Notes under the pieces: generated by a model | Databases searched by the model: none | What the model saw: the letters and a program-made list of their open reading frames with translations, nothing else | What the model was told of the DNA's origin: nothing | NCBI GenBank assembly: GCA_964531745.1 | Contig: CAZHFX010000028.1 | Coordinates: 1-12,419 of the forward strand | DNA from: JACRFW01 sp964531745 | GTDB taxonomy: Bacteria; Patescibacteriota; Patescibacteriia; Magasanikbacterales; GWA2-37-8 | Reading direction: 5' to 3' | Length of the DNA: 12,419 nt | Shown here: positions 1 through 6,954 of the stretch, piece after piece | Layout of the letters: every line of letters begins with the position of its first letter | How positions within the stretch are numbered: the first letter of the stretch is position 1 | Position numbers and translations under genes: made by a program

Positions 1-1487
1 CCGACCGAGGAGGAAGCATTAGCAATATATCCGCTTTGGAGAGTGGCGAGGCTGGATTGTTGTAGAGTGCCGGAAGCGAAAACGTTGCCCGACGAGTCTA
101 CATAGAACAACCCAACCCCATTTGTGGTAGAAGTGGCGATGGCCAAATAATTCGCCGCGAGAGTGGAAGAAACTGTGCCATTGCTGGCAAAATAATTACC
201 ATCCACCGACATAGAGGCAGTGCCGGCGCCGGTATTTTTGACGAACAAAGTAGTGTTGGCGCTATTTACCAAATCAATAATGGTATCTCGGTTGTTATAC
301 ACATCCGCCCCGCCAGATGAAAGCGTTAAACCAGATAAATCAATACCGCGATCAAGCGTGCCGCTGACCATAATGCCTATTGCTGTGGCCGAGGCGCCGC
401 CATCTTTGAGAATAATATTCAAACCGGTTTGATCGCCAGATGAGCTGTTGGGAACTGTAATGTTGCTGTTAAAATCAACATACATGCCGGTAAACGCGCC
501 GTTTTGAGAGAAGGCGTGAGCGGAAGGTTGGGAATACTTTAAAAGAGTGCCGCTCGCAAAGGTGACATTGGCGCCGGAAACTTGCGAATAAATACTAAGT
601 GGAAAATTGGATAAAATGGTGCTGTCAAACCCGCTTACTTTGTTAGAGGTATCACCGTGAGCATTCCACTGCAAAGTGGCGTTAATAACCGGACTGCCGC
701 GCTCAAAAACTAGAGAAGAAATTTCTGCGTCGCTGGTAGTATTATCCGAATTTATCGTCCAGCTGGCGGCGGCGACCGAGCCGCCCGTGATAGTGCCGGC
801 CAAAGAAGTGGCGTCTATGGTGTCAAAATAACCGGTGGCCCAGCGGGTGGAGGCGGACCCTAAATTTTTGGTGCTGTCATTGGCCACGACATTGGAATTC
901 ACTACACCGTTAAAGGTAATGGTGTCGCCCGAGGCATCGCCGAGAGTAGTGTTTCCTCCAACCAACAGGCTGGACGAGGCATTCAAAGCGCCGGCCACCT
1001 GCAACCCGGCGCTAATGGAGCTGGAGGCGTTGCTAATGTAACCGCCGAGCAGAACGGCGAGGCCGGATTGCTGAAGAGTGCCTGACGCGTTCACATTACC
1101 CGAAGAGTCAACATAGAACTTGCCGAGGTTGCCGCCAGTGCCAATGGTAAGAGTGGAACTGCCGGTGATGGCTCCGGAAACCGAGAGCGTTCCGCCGATG
1201 GATGACGAGGCGTTGGAGATGTAACCGCCGGCAAAAGTGGCGAGGTTGCCGCTGTTGACGGTGAGCGCGCCGCCAAACACCGAGGCTCCGGACACTTGGA
1301 AAGTGCTGGAAGCGTTGAGCGCTCCGGCAATTTGGAGGCCGGCGCCGACCGAGGAGGAAGCGTTCGCGATGAAACCGCCAGTGAAAGTGGACAGGCCGTT
1401 GACGATGAGAGTGGACGAAGCGTTGAGAGCGCCGTTGACGGTGAGTTGGCTCCCGATGGAACTGGAAGCGTTAGAGATAAAGCCGCC
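1..1487 (-). repeat. Protein-coding NASSS tandem-type repeats in the giant surface gene
   Basis: On the minus strand the pattern Gly-Gly-(Phe/Tyr)-Ile-(Ser/Ala)-Asn-Ala-Ser-Ser-Ser recurs at residues 206, 242, 292, 353 and 690, usually followed by a Leu-rich strand and 'GALNASS'. A larger unit also recurs: FYVDSSGNV-x-ASGTLQQS at residues 329 and 666, each 24 residues before the next NASSS unit. Residues of about 380-660 are less repetitive. The spacing is irregular (36 to 61 residues), as expected of diverged beta-solenoid coils. Confidence 0.75.
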
Positions 1488-2102
1488 GACGAATACCGAG
1501 GTGCCGCTCCCGTAAAATTTTGTTGAAGTGACATTGGTGGTGGTAACATTGCCGAAATTAAAATTACCTTTACTGTCGGAAATTGGTATGTAAGTGGAAG
1601 AACTGGCGGTGGAGGTGGCGGCGACTCCATCCAAATAACGGGAGTTGAAGGCATAAGGACTCGCGGTAACCTGTTTGCGCGGGGACAAAATTTCATTTCC
1701 TACTCTTACTTCAAGATACACGGCCGCATTGTTTTGGAAAATACTCTGGTCCAGACTGTTGGTGCCGGTGTCGCCAAGATTAACAGTGAAAATGCCGTTG
1801 CTCGGCGTAACTGAAATTGACGACGTGGCGGCAACCGTTCCGCCGGCCGTGTACAAAACATTGCCTTCGGTGGCGCTTTCATACAAAACAAAATACATGC
1901 TCTGCGTGGTGGAGGCCGATAGACTGTTCACCAGCAATTTGCCTTGGTAAGTAACGATGGCGGGAGCGGAGGCGGCGCGCGCGACGGAAGAATTAAAAAC
2001 AAATAAAAATGTCAGCGCAAAAATGGTAACACTAAACGCGCCTATACTCAAAAAAAGGCGGTTTTGCTCTTTGCCGCTAGCGAAATTTTTCCGTCGCAAC
2101 AT
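1..2102 (-). CDS. Giant repetitive secreted surface protein, 3'-truncated by window edge
   Basis: An open frame of 700 codons runs from the ATG at 2102 to the left edge with no in-frame stop; I checked every triplet. Residues 1-45 form a signal peptide: a basic N-region, a hydrophobic stretch (about 16-37) and a likely cleavage after ARA near residue 43. Residues 49-160 match an N-terminal module I recognise from large Parcubacteria surface proteins: YQGKL, then FVLYESATEG, GIFTVNLG, VYLEVRVG and PRKQVTASPYAFN...LDG. After that comes low-complexity Ser/Thr/Asn/Gly beta-repeat sequence. 'GG(F/Y)I(S/A)NASSS' units start at residues 206, 242, 292 and 353, and one ends the visible part at 690. 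The composition suggests an elongated beta-solenoid or fibre. In this family the C-terminus can carry a tail-fibre-type chaperone domain, but that part is outside the window. It is its own transcription unit, downstream of a terminator. No Shine-Dalgarno is visible. Adhesion or a cell-surface fibre is an inference. Confidence 0.85.
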   Translation of the reverse strand, partial: MLRRKNFASGKEQNRLFLSIGAFSVTIFALTFLFVFNSSVARAASAPAIVTYQGKLLVNSLSASTTQSMYFVLYESATEGNVLYTAGGTVAATSSISVTPSNGIFTVNLGDTGTNSLDQSIFQNNAAVYLEVRVGNEILSPRKQVTASPYAFNSRYLDGVAATSTASSSTYIPISDSKGNFNFGNVTTTNVTSTKFYGSGTSVFVGGFISNASSSIGSQLTVNGALNASSTLIVNGLSTFTGGFIANASSSVGAGLQIAGALNASSTFQVSGASVFGGALTVNSGNLATFAGGYISNASSSIGGTLSVSGAITGSSTLTIGTGGNLGKFYVDSSGNVNASGTLQQSGLAVLLGGYISNASSSISAGLQVAGALNASSSLLVGGNTTLGDASGDTITFNGVVNSNVVANDSTKNLGSASTRWATGYFDTIDATSLAGTITGGSVAAASWTINSDNTTSDAEISSLVFERGSPVINATLQWNAHGDTSNKVSGFDSTILSNFPLSIYSQVSGANVTFASGTLLKYSQPSAHAFSQNGAFTGMYVDFNSNITVPNSSSGDQTGLNIILKDGGASATAIGIMVSGTLDRGIDLSGLTLSSGGADVYNNRDTIIDLVNSANTTLFVKNTGAGTASMSVDGNYFASNGTVSSTLAANYLAIATSTTNGVGLFYVDSSGNVFASGTLQQSSLATLQSGYIANASSSV

Positions 2103-2124
2103 AACGTTACGGATAACACCGTAT

Positions 2125-2130
2125 ATTATA
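2125..2130 (-). promoter_or_regulatory. -10 box of the giant surface gene
   Basis: The minus strand reads a perfect TATAAT ending 22 nt before the ATG at 2102, which gives a leader of about 16 nt. I find no good -35 hexamer at 16-19 nt spacing, so the promoter may be weak or depend on an activator. Confidence 0.5.
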
Positions 2131-2191
2131 CACCATTTTGCCTATATCCGACAGGGGAAAATTATCAACATTTTTAATTTTTTTAAAATAC

Positions 2192-2221
2192 AAAAAAAGA
2201 GGATGCTGGCATCCTCTTTTT
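2192..2221 (-). terminator. Rho-independent terminator of the surface operon
   Basis: The arms 2194-2205 and 2210-2221 are perfectly complementary (GAGGATG/CATCCTC core with A/T ends, loop of about 4 nt). On the minus strand a run of seven T follows. It lies 36 nt past the stop at 2257, so it ends the four-gene operon before the next gene starts at 2102. The A and T ends would let it work on both strands. Confidence 0.85.
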
Positions 2222-2256
2222 GCGTAAAATATCAATTTTTCCTCAATAAATCAGCA

Positions 2257-5200
2257 TTATTTTTTTACCGGAGGAATGGCGGGAGATGGCGGCGGCGGCA
2301 GTGGCGAAATTGGCGGCACTGTTGGCGGCGCCCCTGTGGATAAAATTAATGACTTTTTTAGACCAATGTCAATGGCAATATTTTCCGCTTCCTTGCCTCC
2401 CAAGTCAATAATGTCGGTTTTGCTGGAAGCGTATTCCGGATGATCATAAGTGATGTAATATCGGTTGTCTCCGGCCAGGAAATAGTAACGCCCATGGCCA
2501 TCGGTGATCTGCGTTGAAACCAATTTGTTAAATTGAGAATTGAAAAGACGCGCCACGGTGCGCCCCACCGGAACTTTCGTCGCCACGTCATACACAATAC
2601 CCCAGCTTTTCACTTTTGGCGGCACGGCCAAACGGCGGAAAATGATGAAAAGCAAGGCGTGAATTCCCAGCAGAACCCAAACATACCACCGCGGAGAGAT
2701 GTACAGTGAAACGACCGTGGTAATAATGCCCAGCCAAGACAAAATAAGCTGAACACCCCGCCAAAATTTCTGCCACACGATTCTCACGGGGCGTTTGTGC
2801 TCGCCGATAGGGTCAAGCGGGATGTTCGCCGTGATAACGGCGTCTTTCTCTGACACTTCAATAATTTCACCGTGATACACATCCGGACGGCGGCCGTCAT
2901 CTTTGAAGCCGGCCAAGAGTTGCGAAGGAAAAAGAAAATTCACTTTCACCGCTTCAATGCGATAGGCGCCCGGGTTCGCAATAAACGCGTAACGGCCCTT
3001 GACGTCGGTAACACGCGATTGAACAACGCGCCCAGTTTCCTGATTAACCAGCCGCACCGTTACGAGATCAATCGGCAATTTGCTCAAAGCATTATACACT
3101 TGCCCCCACCCTTGGCGCCGACGCAACCCTAAAAGCATAAGCGGCTGTAAGAAGAGAAAACGTAAAAAAGGCAATAAATTGGCCCAGGAAATAAGCGAAA
3201 CGGTGCCAATGGCGGCTACGCCAACTATCGCCGGGGCGACTACGGCAGCAGCTGTTTCCTGCACCGCGACATCGCTAGTAAAATTTTTAATGGCCGCTTT
3301 CGTGTCCAGCGCTTTCTGAATGCCCACCCGGGCGGCGGCTTTCGTCTTCTCCGCGGTATTCTTCCCCAAAGCGCGCACGATATCCGGCAGGGTAGACGTG
3401 GCGGTAATATCATCCAGCAATTTTGGCGGCTCACGCACTAAATCCAAATTAACATTGATAATATTATTTTCAACGAGGAAGGACTGGATAGTCCGGATAT
3501 AATATTGATTTTTGGAAGCGGAAAGATAATAGCGGCCATTTGGAACCACCCAGCCATAGGTGCCATTCTCATTGGTGAGGCGCGGATTGGGCGCTCCCCA
3601 GTTATCGGTGGCGATTTTCTCGCCATTCTCCGTAAACAGCGAAACCATTACTCCGCCGAGCGGGCGCGCGCCCTCGGTGACGTTGCCTTGCGGCAAGCTG
3701 GTAAGCGGCACGGGAATAGTGTCCGATTGGCTGGCGCCATAATCCACTTGGACAAAAATGTTATGATCGCCAACCGGCGGCGCGGTAACATCGGCATAAT
3801 AGCTGTCGGTATTTTTTTCATACGCAAACTGATGATTGTCCCGACCGTCAACATTCACTACCAACGAAACGGGCGGAGCGGCGAGAACGCTATTCGGCAA
3901 CATAACAGAGAGCGTGGTTCCGGCTAGAGCAGACACCCGTCCGGCGCGCGGCGTCAGAGGAATATGGCGATTCCCGACAATAAACCGGAGATCGCTAAAT
4001 TTTATCCGAGCGAAAGATGGAACGGTGGAAGGAGGCGGCACATACACTGGAGGCGGAATTTCCACGCAACCGCTGAAGCCAAAACAAGCCACGTCAACGC
4101 AATCAGTTAGTCCGTTGCTATCATCGTCAACGCCATTATTACAAATTTCCGGACTCAATGCCCGGCAGTAGGAAGCGCCGTTGCATTCGGAATCGGCGCA
4201 ATCAATTTTGCCGTTGTGATTGTCGTCAACGCCATTATTACAAATTTCCGGCGGCTGTGTCTGGCACACCAAAACGGCGGCGCACGCGGGATCGCCGCAA
4301 TCAATCAGCCCGTTGCCGTCATCATCACTGCCATTATCGCAAGTCTCGCCGGCAGGAACAGCTACTTGCCCAGACTGGAACACGCCGCCGCTGTAATTGA
4401 ACGAGGAATCAAAAGAAAATACCGTGTAATAATACAGCGTGCCGCCGGCGGGCGGAGAATCGGCGAAGCTCTGGCCGGTGCCGGTGTACAGGAGGGCGCC
4501 GTCAGCTACCCCAGCCGATGGACCGCCGACTTTCCGAACGATTTTTACACCGCTAAAATCCGCGTCAGAAGGATTGGCCCACTGTAAGTTAATGGCGCTG
4601 CCGGCGATGGCGAGCGTTAAATTGCTTACATCGGCCGGCGGAGTAGAATCGGCAAAGGTTTTGAATGAGCCAATTTTGCCGGTGCTATTGCCAGACTGGT
4701 CGGCAGCGAGAATTTGGTAATGATAGGTGGTATTTGGCACGAGACCGGCCAACTGGACGCTGTGGCCAAGAGTGTAATTCGCATCGGGCAGAATCGTGGC
4801 CCCATACGAAACAGTAAGACCGTATTTTAATTCTGTATTAGCTTCTTCATTGGTAGCCCAACTGATGGTGACAGAATTAACTCCCTTCACCACCGCCACG
4901 CTCTCAATAATCGGCGGCGTTGTATCGGCCGTGTTGCCAGTAATAAATGTCCCGGTCTGGGCGGTGGTGTGGCCGCCGCTATCATTGACCGAAATCTGAT
5001 AAAAATAGGCGCTGTTCGGGGCGAGGCCGGTAAGCGCGGCGGCGTAACTCCCAGTCACCGCGCCAGTTGAACCGTAGCTAGAACTTAAACCATAGACAAA
5101 ACTCACGCCCGTAATCGCTTTGTCGTCGGCGGCCGACCAGCTCACCATCGCCGTCGTGAAAGAAACATTAACCATTACATTAGAAATGGTGGGCGGGGTA

Positions 5201-5397
5201 TCGGTTGGCGTAGGCGGCGGCAATGGGGGCGGCACAGTATCGCCGTCACCATTGCCGCCGCCGCCGGTGTTAGCGGGGATAGTGAGGCCGACACTTACGG
5301 TAGCGTTGCTGGTGGAGGCTTTAGCTGACAACGTAAAAAATAAACTACAGCTGAAAGCCAAGCCAAGAACAAACCATAAAAATTGATACCGTTTCAT
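2257..5397 (-). CDS. Multidomain surface protein: FN3 domains, 4-Cys repeats, carboxypeptidase-regulatory-like domains, membrane segments
   Basis: 1046 residues. The ATG at 5397 is chosen because it begins a clear signal peptide (MKRYQFLWFVLGLAFSC..., cleavage near SAKA-S) and overlaps the upstream stop as ATGA. A farther in-frame start at 5493 would add 32 residues inside the previous gene. Order of parts: Gly/Pro-rich linker (45-68); fibronectin-III-like domains at about 69-154, 160-248 and 253-340; three 33-residue 4-Cys repeats (351-446); a Pro linker; an Ig-like region (about 460-570); a carboxypeptidase-regulatory-like domain (570-655, with NGTYGWVVPNGRYYLSASK); a hydrophobic pair (716-758); a second regulatory-like domain (764-862, DVKGRYAFIANPGAYRIEA); a second hydrophobic pair (882-920); a third such domain (931-1012, DGHGRYYFLAGDNRYYI); and a Pro-rich tail. 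It is the last gene of the operon. It is probably a membrane-held scaffold or adhesin; no catalytic motif is seen. Confidence 0.9.
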   Translation of the reverse strand: MKRYQFLWFVLGLAFSCSLFFTLSAKASTSNATVSVGLTIPANTGGGGNGDGDTVPPPLPPPTPTDTPPTISNVMVNVSFTTAMVSWSAADDKAITGVSFVYGLSSSYGSTGAVTGSYAAALTGLAPNSAYFYQISVNDSGGHTTAQTGTFITGNTADTTPPIIESVAVVKGVNSVTISWATNEEANTELKYGLTVSYGATILPDANYTLGHSVQLAGLVPNTTYHYQILAADQSGNSTGKIGSFKTFADSTPPADVSNLTLAIAGSAINLQWANPSDADFSGVKIVRKVGGPSAGVADGALLYTGTGQSFADSPPAGGTLYYYTVFSFDSSFNYSGGVFQSGQVAVPAGETCDNGSDDDGNGLIDCGDPACAAVLVCQTQPPEICNNGVDDNHNGKIDCADSECNGASYCRALSPEICNNGVDDDSNGLTDCVDVACFGFSGCVEIPPPVYVPPPSTVPSFARIKFSDLRFIVGNRHIPLTPRAGRVSALAGTTLSVMLPNSVLAAPPVSLVVNVDGRDNHQFAYEKNTDSYYADVTAPPVGDHNIFVQVDYGASQSDTIPVPLTSLPQGNVTEGARPLGGVMVSLFTENGEKIATDNWGAPNPRLTNENGTYGWVVPNGRYYLSASKNQYYIRTIQSFLVENNIINVNLDLVREPPKLLDDITATSTLPDIVRALGKNTAEKTKAAARVGIQKALDTKAAIKNFTSDVAVQETAAAVVAPAIVGVAAIGTVSLISWANLLPFLRFLFLQPLMLLGLRRRQGWGQVYNALSKLPIDLVTVRLVNQETGRVVQSRVTDVKGRYAFIANPGAYRIEAVKVNFLFPSQLLAGFKDDGRRPDVYHGEIIEVSEKDAVITANIPLDPIGEHKRPVRIVWQKFWRGVQLILSWLGIITTVVSLYISPRWYVWVLLGIHALLFIIFRRLAVPPKVKSWGIVYDVATKVPVGRTVARLFNSQFNKLVSTQITDGHGRYYFLAGDNRYYITYDHPEYASSKTDIIDLGGKEAENIAIDIGLKKSLILSTGAPPTVPPISPLPPPPSPAIPPVKK
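4060..4347 (-). repeat. Three in-phase 33-residue cysteine repeats within the FN3 surface protein
   Basis: The cysteines fall at 353/367/372/378, 386/400/405/411 and 419/433/438/444, an exact 33-residue (99-bp) period. Each unit reads C-(D/N)-N-G-x-D-D-x-x-N-G-x-x-D-C-x-D-x-x-C-x5-C. The Asp/Asn/Gly spacing resembles calcium-binding loop repeats such as thrombospondin type 3, and the cysteines suggest two disulfides per unit. Part of the DNA is identical between units 2 and 3 (near 4125-4152 and 4224-4251), suggesting recent duplication. Confidence 0.8.
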
Positions 5398-6275
5398 ACC
5401 GATTTTTTTGAATAGTATTTTTTGAGCAGAATCAAAAGAATAATGCCGGCCAAACCAAGCCCCGCCGCCGCACTCCAAGGCGGGAAATACCAAACGATGG
5501 CTCGGGCCTCCGTCACGCTTTTGCTTAATCCATAATGAACAGCTAAATTTACCGTATACCAGCCGGGCAAGCGAAACCGGGCGCGGTCAAGTTCTATTTT
5601 TTGAGTTATCGTCCGAATTGACCCCGGCAAAACACTATTGCCAAGAGGCGCCTCCGGACCGGCGATAATCTGCCCAAAAGCATTTTTTACAATCAAGGCG
5701 CCGGCGAGTTTTACGCTAACGGTCCCCCTATTTTTTAAGGATGCTGTGAACGGCCACTCGCCCGACGCGCTGAAACGCGCGAGCGGTTCAAACCGATCAA
5801 TGCTCACGGCCTCGTTCACCACCCCGGAAACAGTGAGCGACAACAGCGCGGCGGCGCGAGCCGAGAGCCCGACTTCGCCATTTTTCACGTCAGACGGTTC
5901 AATTACTAGAGCCAAAAAATGAGAACCGGAATCCGCCTGGGGCGGAACATTTATGGTAAAAGTAACCAGTTTCTTTTCTCCCGGTTCTAAAAAAAAAGTA
6001 TTTTTATCAGGTTGCACCCAGTCCTCGGCAATATTAAAGAAAGTTCCAAATAGCGGACGGCCCGCACTATCTTGCTCAACGCCCGTCACCGAAGCGCGGA
6101 AACGATGCGGCGCCGATTCATCATTCAAAACAGCAACGCGCGCCGTGGCCGAACCGCCCGGATCAATAGTCAACCGATAACGAACGGGCTGAATGGTAAA
6201 AGCGCCGGCTGGCGAAAAGAAAAAAAATAATCCCAAAAAAAAGGCCGTGATAAAAAATGTTCGGCGGAAAATCAT
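5394..6275 (-). CDS. DUF916-like exported protein with C-terminal membrane anchor
   Basis: 293 residues. Residues 1-25 are a signal peptide (FRR, then a Phe-rich core, cleavage near AGA-F). Residues 26-150 form an Ig-like beta domain of the kind seen in DUF916/WxL-locus proteins: FTIQPVRYRLTIDPGGSATARVAVLN near the mature N-terminus, 'FFLEPGEKKLVTFTINVPP' (94-112) and 'SGSHFLALVIEP' (117-127). A second beta domain spans about 155-258 ('SLKNRGTVSVKLAGALIV', 'GWYTVNLAVHYGL'). One membrane helix (266-285) is followed by a basic tail (KKYYSKK), so both domains should face outward. The start lies 14 nt after the previous stop, and the TGA overlaps the next ATG by 4 nt, so the genes are translationally coupled. 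In Firmicutes, DUF916 proteins partner secreted WxL proteins; here the preceding gene may be the partner. The family is assigned from pattern, not a search. Confidence 0.8.
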   Translation of the reverse strand: MIFRRTFFITAFFLGLFFFFSPAGAFTIQPVRYRLTIDPGGSATARVAVLNDESAPHRFRASVTGVEQDSAGRPLFGTFFNIAEDWVQPDKNTFFLEPGEKKLVTFTINVPPQADSGSHFLALVIEPSDVKNGEVGLSARAAALLSLTVSGVVNEAVSIDRFEPLARFSASGEWPFTASLKNRGTVSVKLAGALIVKNAFGQIIAGPEAPLGNSVLPGSIRTITQKIELDRARFRLPGWYTVNLAVHYGLSKSVTEARAIVWYFPPWSAAAGLGLAGIILLILLKKYYSKKSV

Positions 6276-6289
6276 ATCTTGGAATAATT

Positions 6290-6925
6290 TTAAAAATTGG
6301 CTGAAGCGGTCAGCGTTACAGTTTGGCTATAAGCGCCGGCAACGCTCGCCGCGTTGATTGCCGCCTTGAACGTTAGGGTAGTTTCAGAACCGGCGACTGC
6401 CGTGTTAGCTGAAGCTAAAACCTGCCCGCTACTGACACTGACATCGCCCGTAACGGCGCTATCGGCGCCCGAAACGGCCACTCCATATTCCTCCGAATCA
6501 ACCGACACGGTGCCGTCGCGCACGCCATCGGGCATAGTCCCGCTTGTCCCGCTGATAGAAACAGAATAACCGGTCAGCGCGTTGCTGGTAACGGTAAGAA
6601 CCGTCGCGGCGCTGGAAACCACGGTACGGCTAAGCGTGCCGAGATCAAGCGAGCTGTCGCTGACTGTGAAACTCAACGTTTCATCTTTTTCCGAAGCTTG
6701 AAAGCCGCCGCGCAACTCATAGCTGGCGCTGGTTACAGTGCCAACCACCGCTTCGCCGGGAGTGTCATTCAGACTGAAAGTTGTTCCGGTGCTATACACC
6801 GATCCGTTGGCTCCGACCACATCGGCGAAAATAGAATAAGTGGCAGATGACATTGAGCCGAACGCCGTTGCCGGCAAACCCAGTCCGAAAAACGTGAGAC
6901 CGAGCGCTAGAATTATTTTACGCAT
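6290..6925 (-). CDS. Small secreted beta-rich surface protein (WxL-partner-like)
   Basis: 211 residues. It has a signal peptide (MRKIILALGLTFFGLG..., cleavage near AFG-S about residue 23). Residues 27-77 (SATYSI, then TFSLNDTPGEAVVGTVTSASYELRGGF with conserved spacing) match a module I recognise from secreted CPR proteins. Residues 84-211 form a Ser/Thr/Val-rich beta domain containing 'LTVTSNALTGYSVSISG' and ending 'AYSQTVTLTASANF'. The ending resembles the closing strands of WxL-type domains but has no W-x-L motif. There is no cysteine, no sortase motif and no membrane helix after the signal, so it is probably released or held by partners. It lies 29 nt downstream of the ligase/TPR gene and 14 nt upstream of the DUF916-like gene. 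AGAG just before the ATG may be a weak ribosome site. It could equally be a pilin-like or S-layer-type subunit. Confidence 0.8.
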   Translation of the reverse strand: MRKIILALGLTFFGLGLPATAFGSMSSATYSIFADVVGANGSVYSTGTTFSLNDTPGEAVVGTVTSASYELRGGFQASEKDETLSFTVSDSSLDLGTLSRTVVSSAATVLTVTSNALTGYSVSISGTSGTMPDGVRDGTVSVDSEEYGVAVSGADSAVTGDVSVSSGQVLASANTAVAGSETTLTFKAAINAASVAGAYSQTVTLTASANF

Positions 6926-6954
6926 ACTCTCACGGTCACAATGGAATTATTATG

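Noticed and set aside
1091..1696. Long open frames on both strands inside the giant surface gene, and plus-strand frames over 2300-6700
   Set aside because: They are shadows of the repetitive, G/C-biased real genes on the minus strand. Their translations are low-complexity, lack signals or families, and have no promoter context.
5398..5493. Upstream in-frame start at 5493 for the FN3 surface protein
   Set aside because: It would place 32 non-hydrophobic residues before the signal peptide and overlap the previous gene by 100 bp. The ATG at 5397 gives the normal ATGA coupling.
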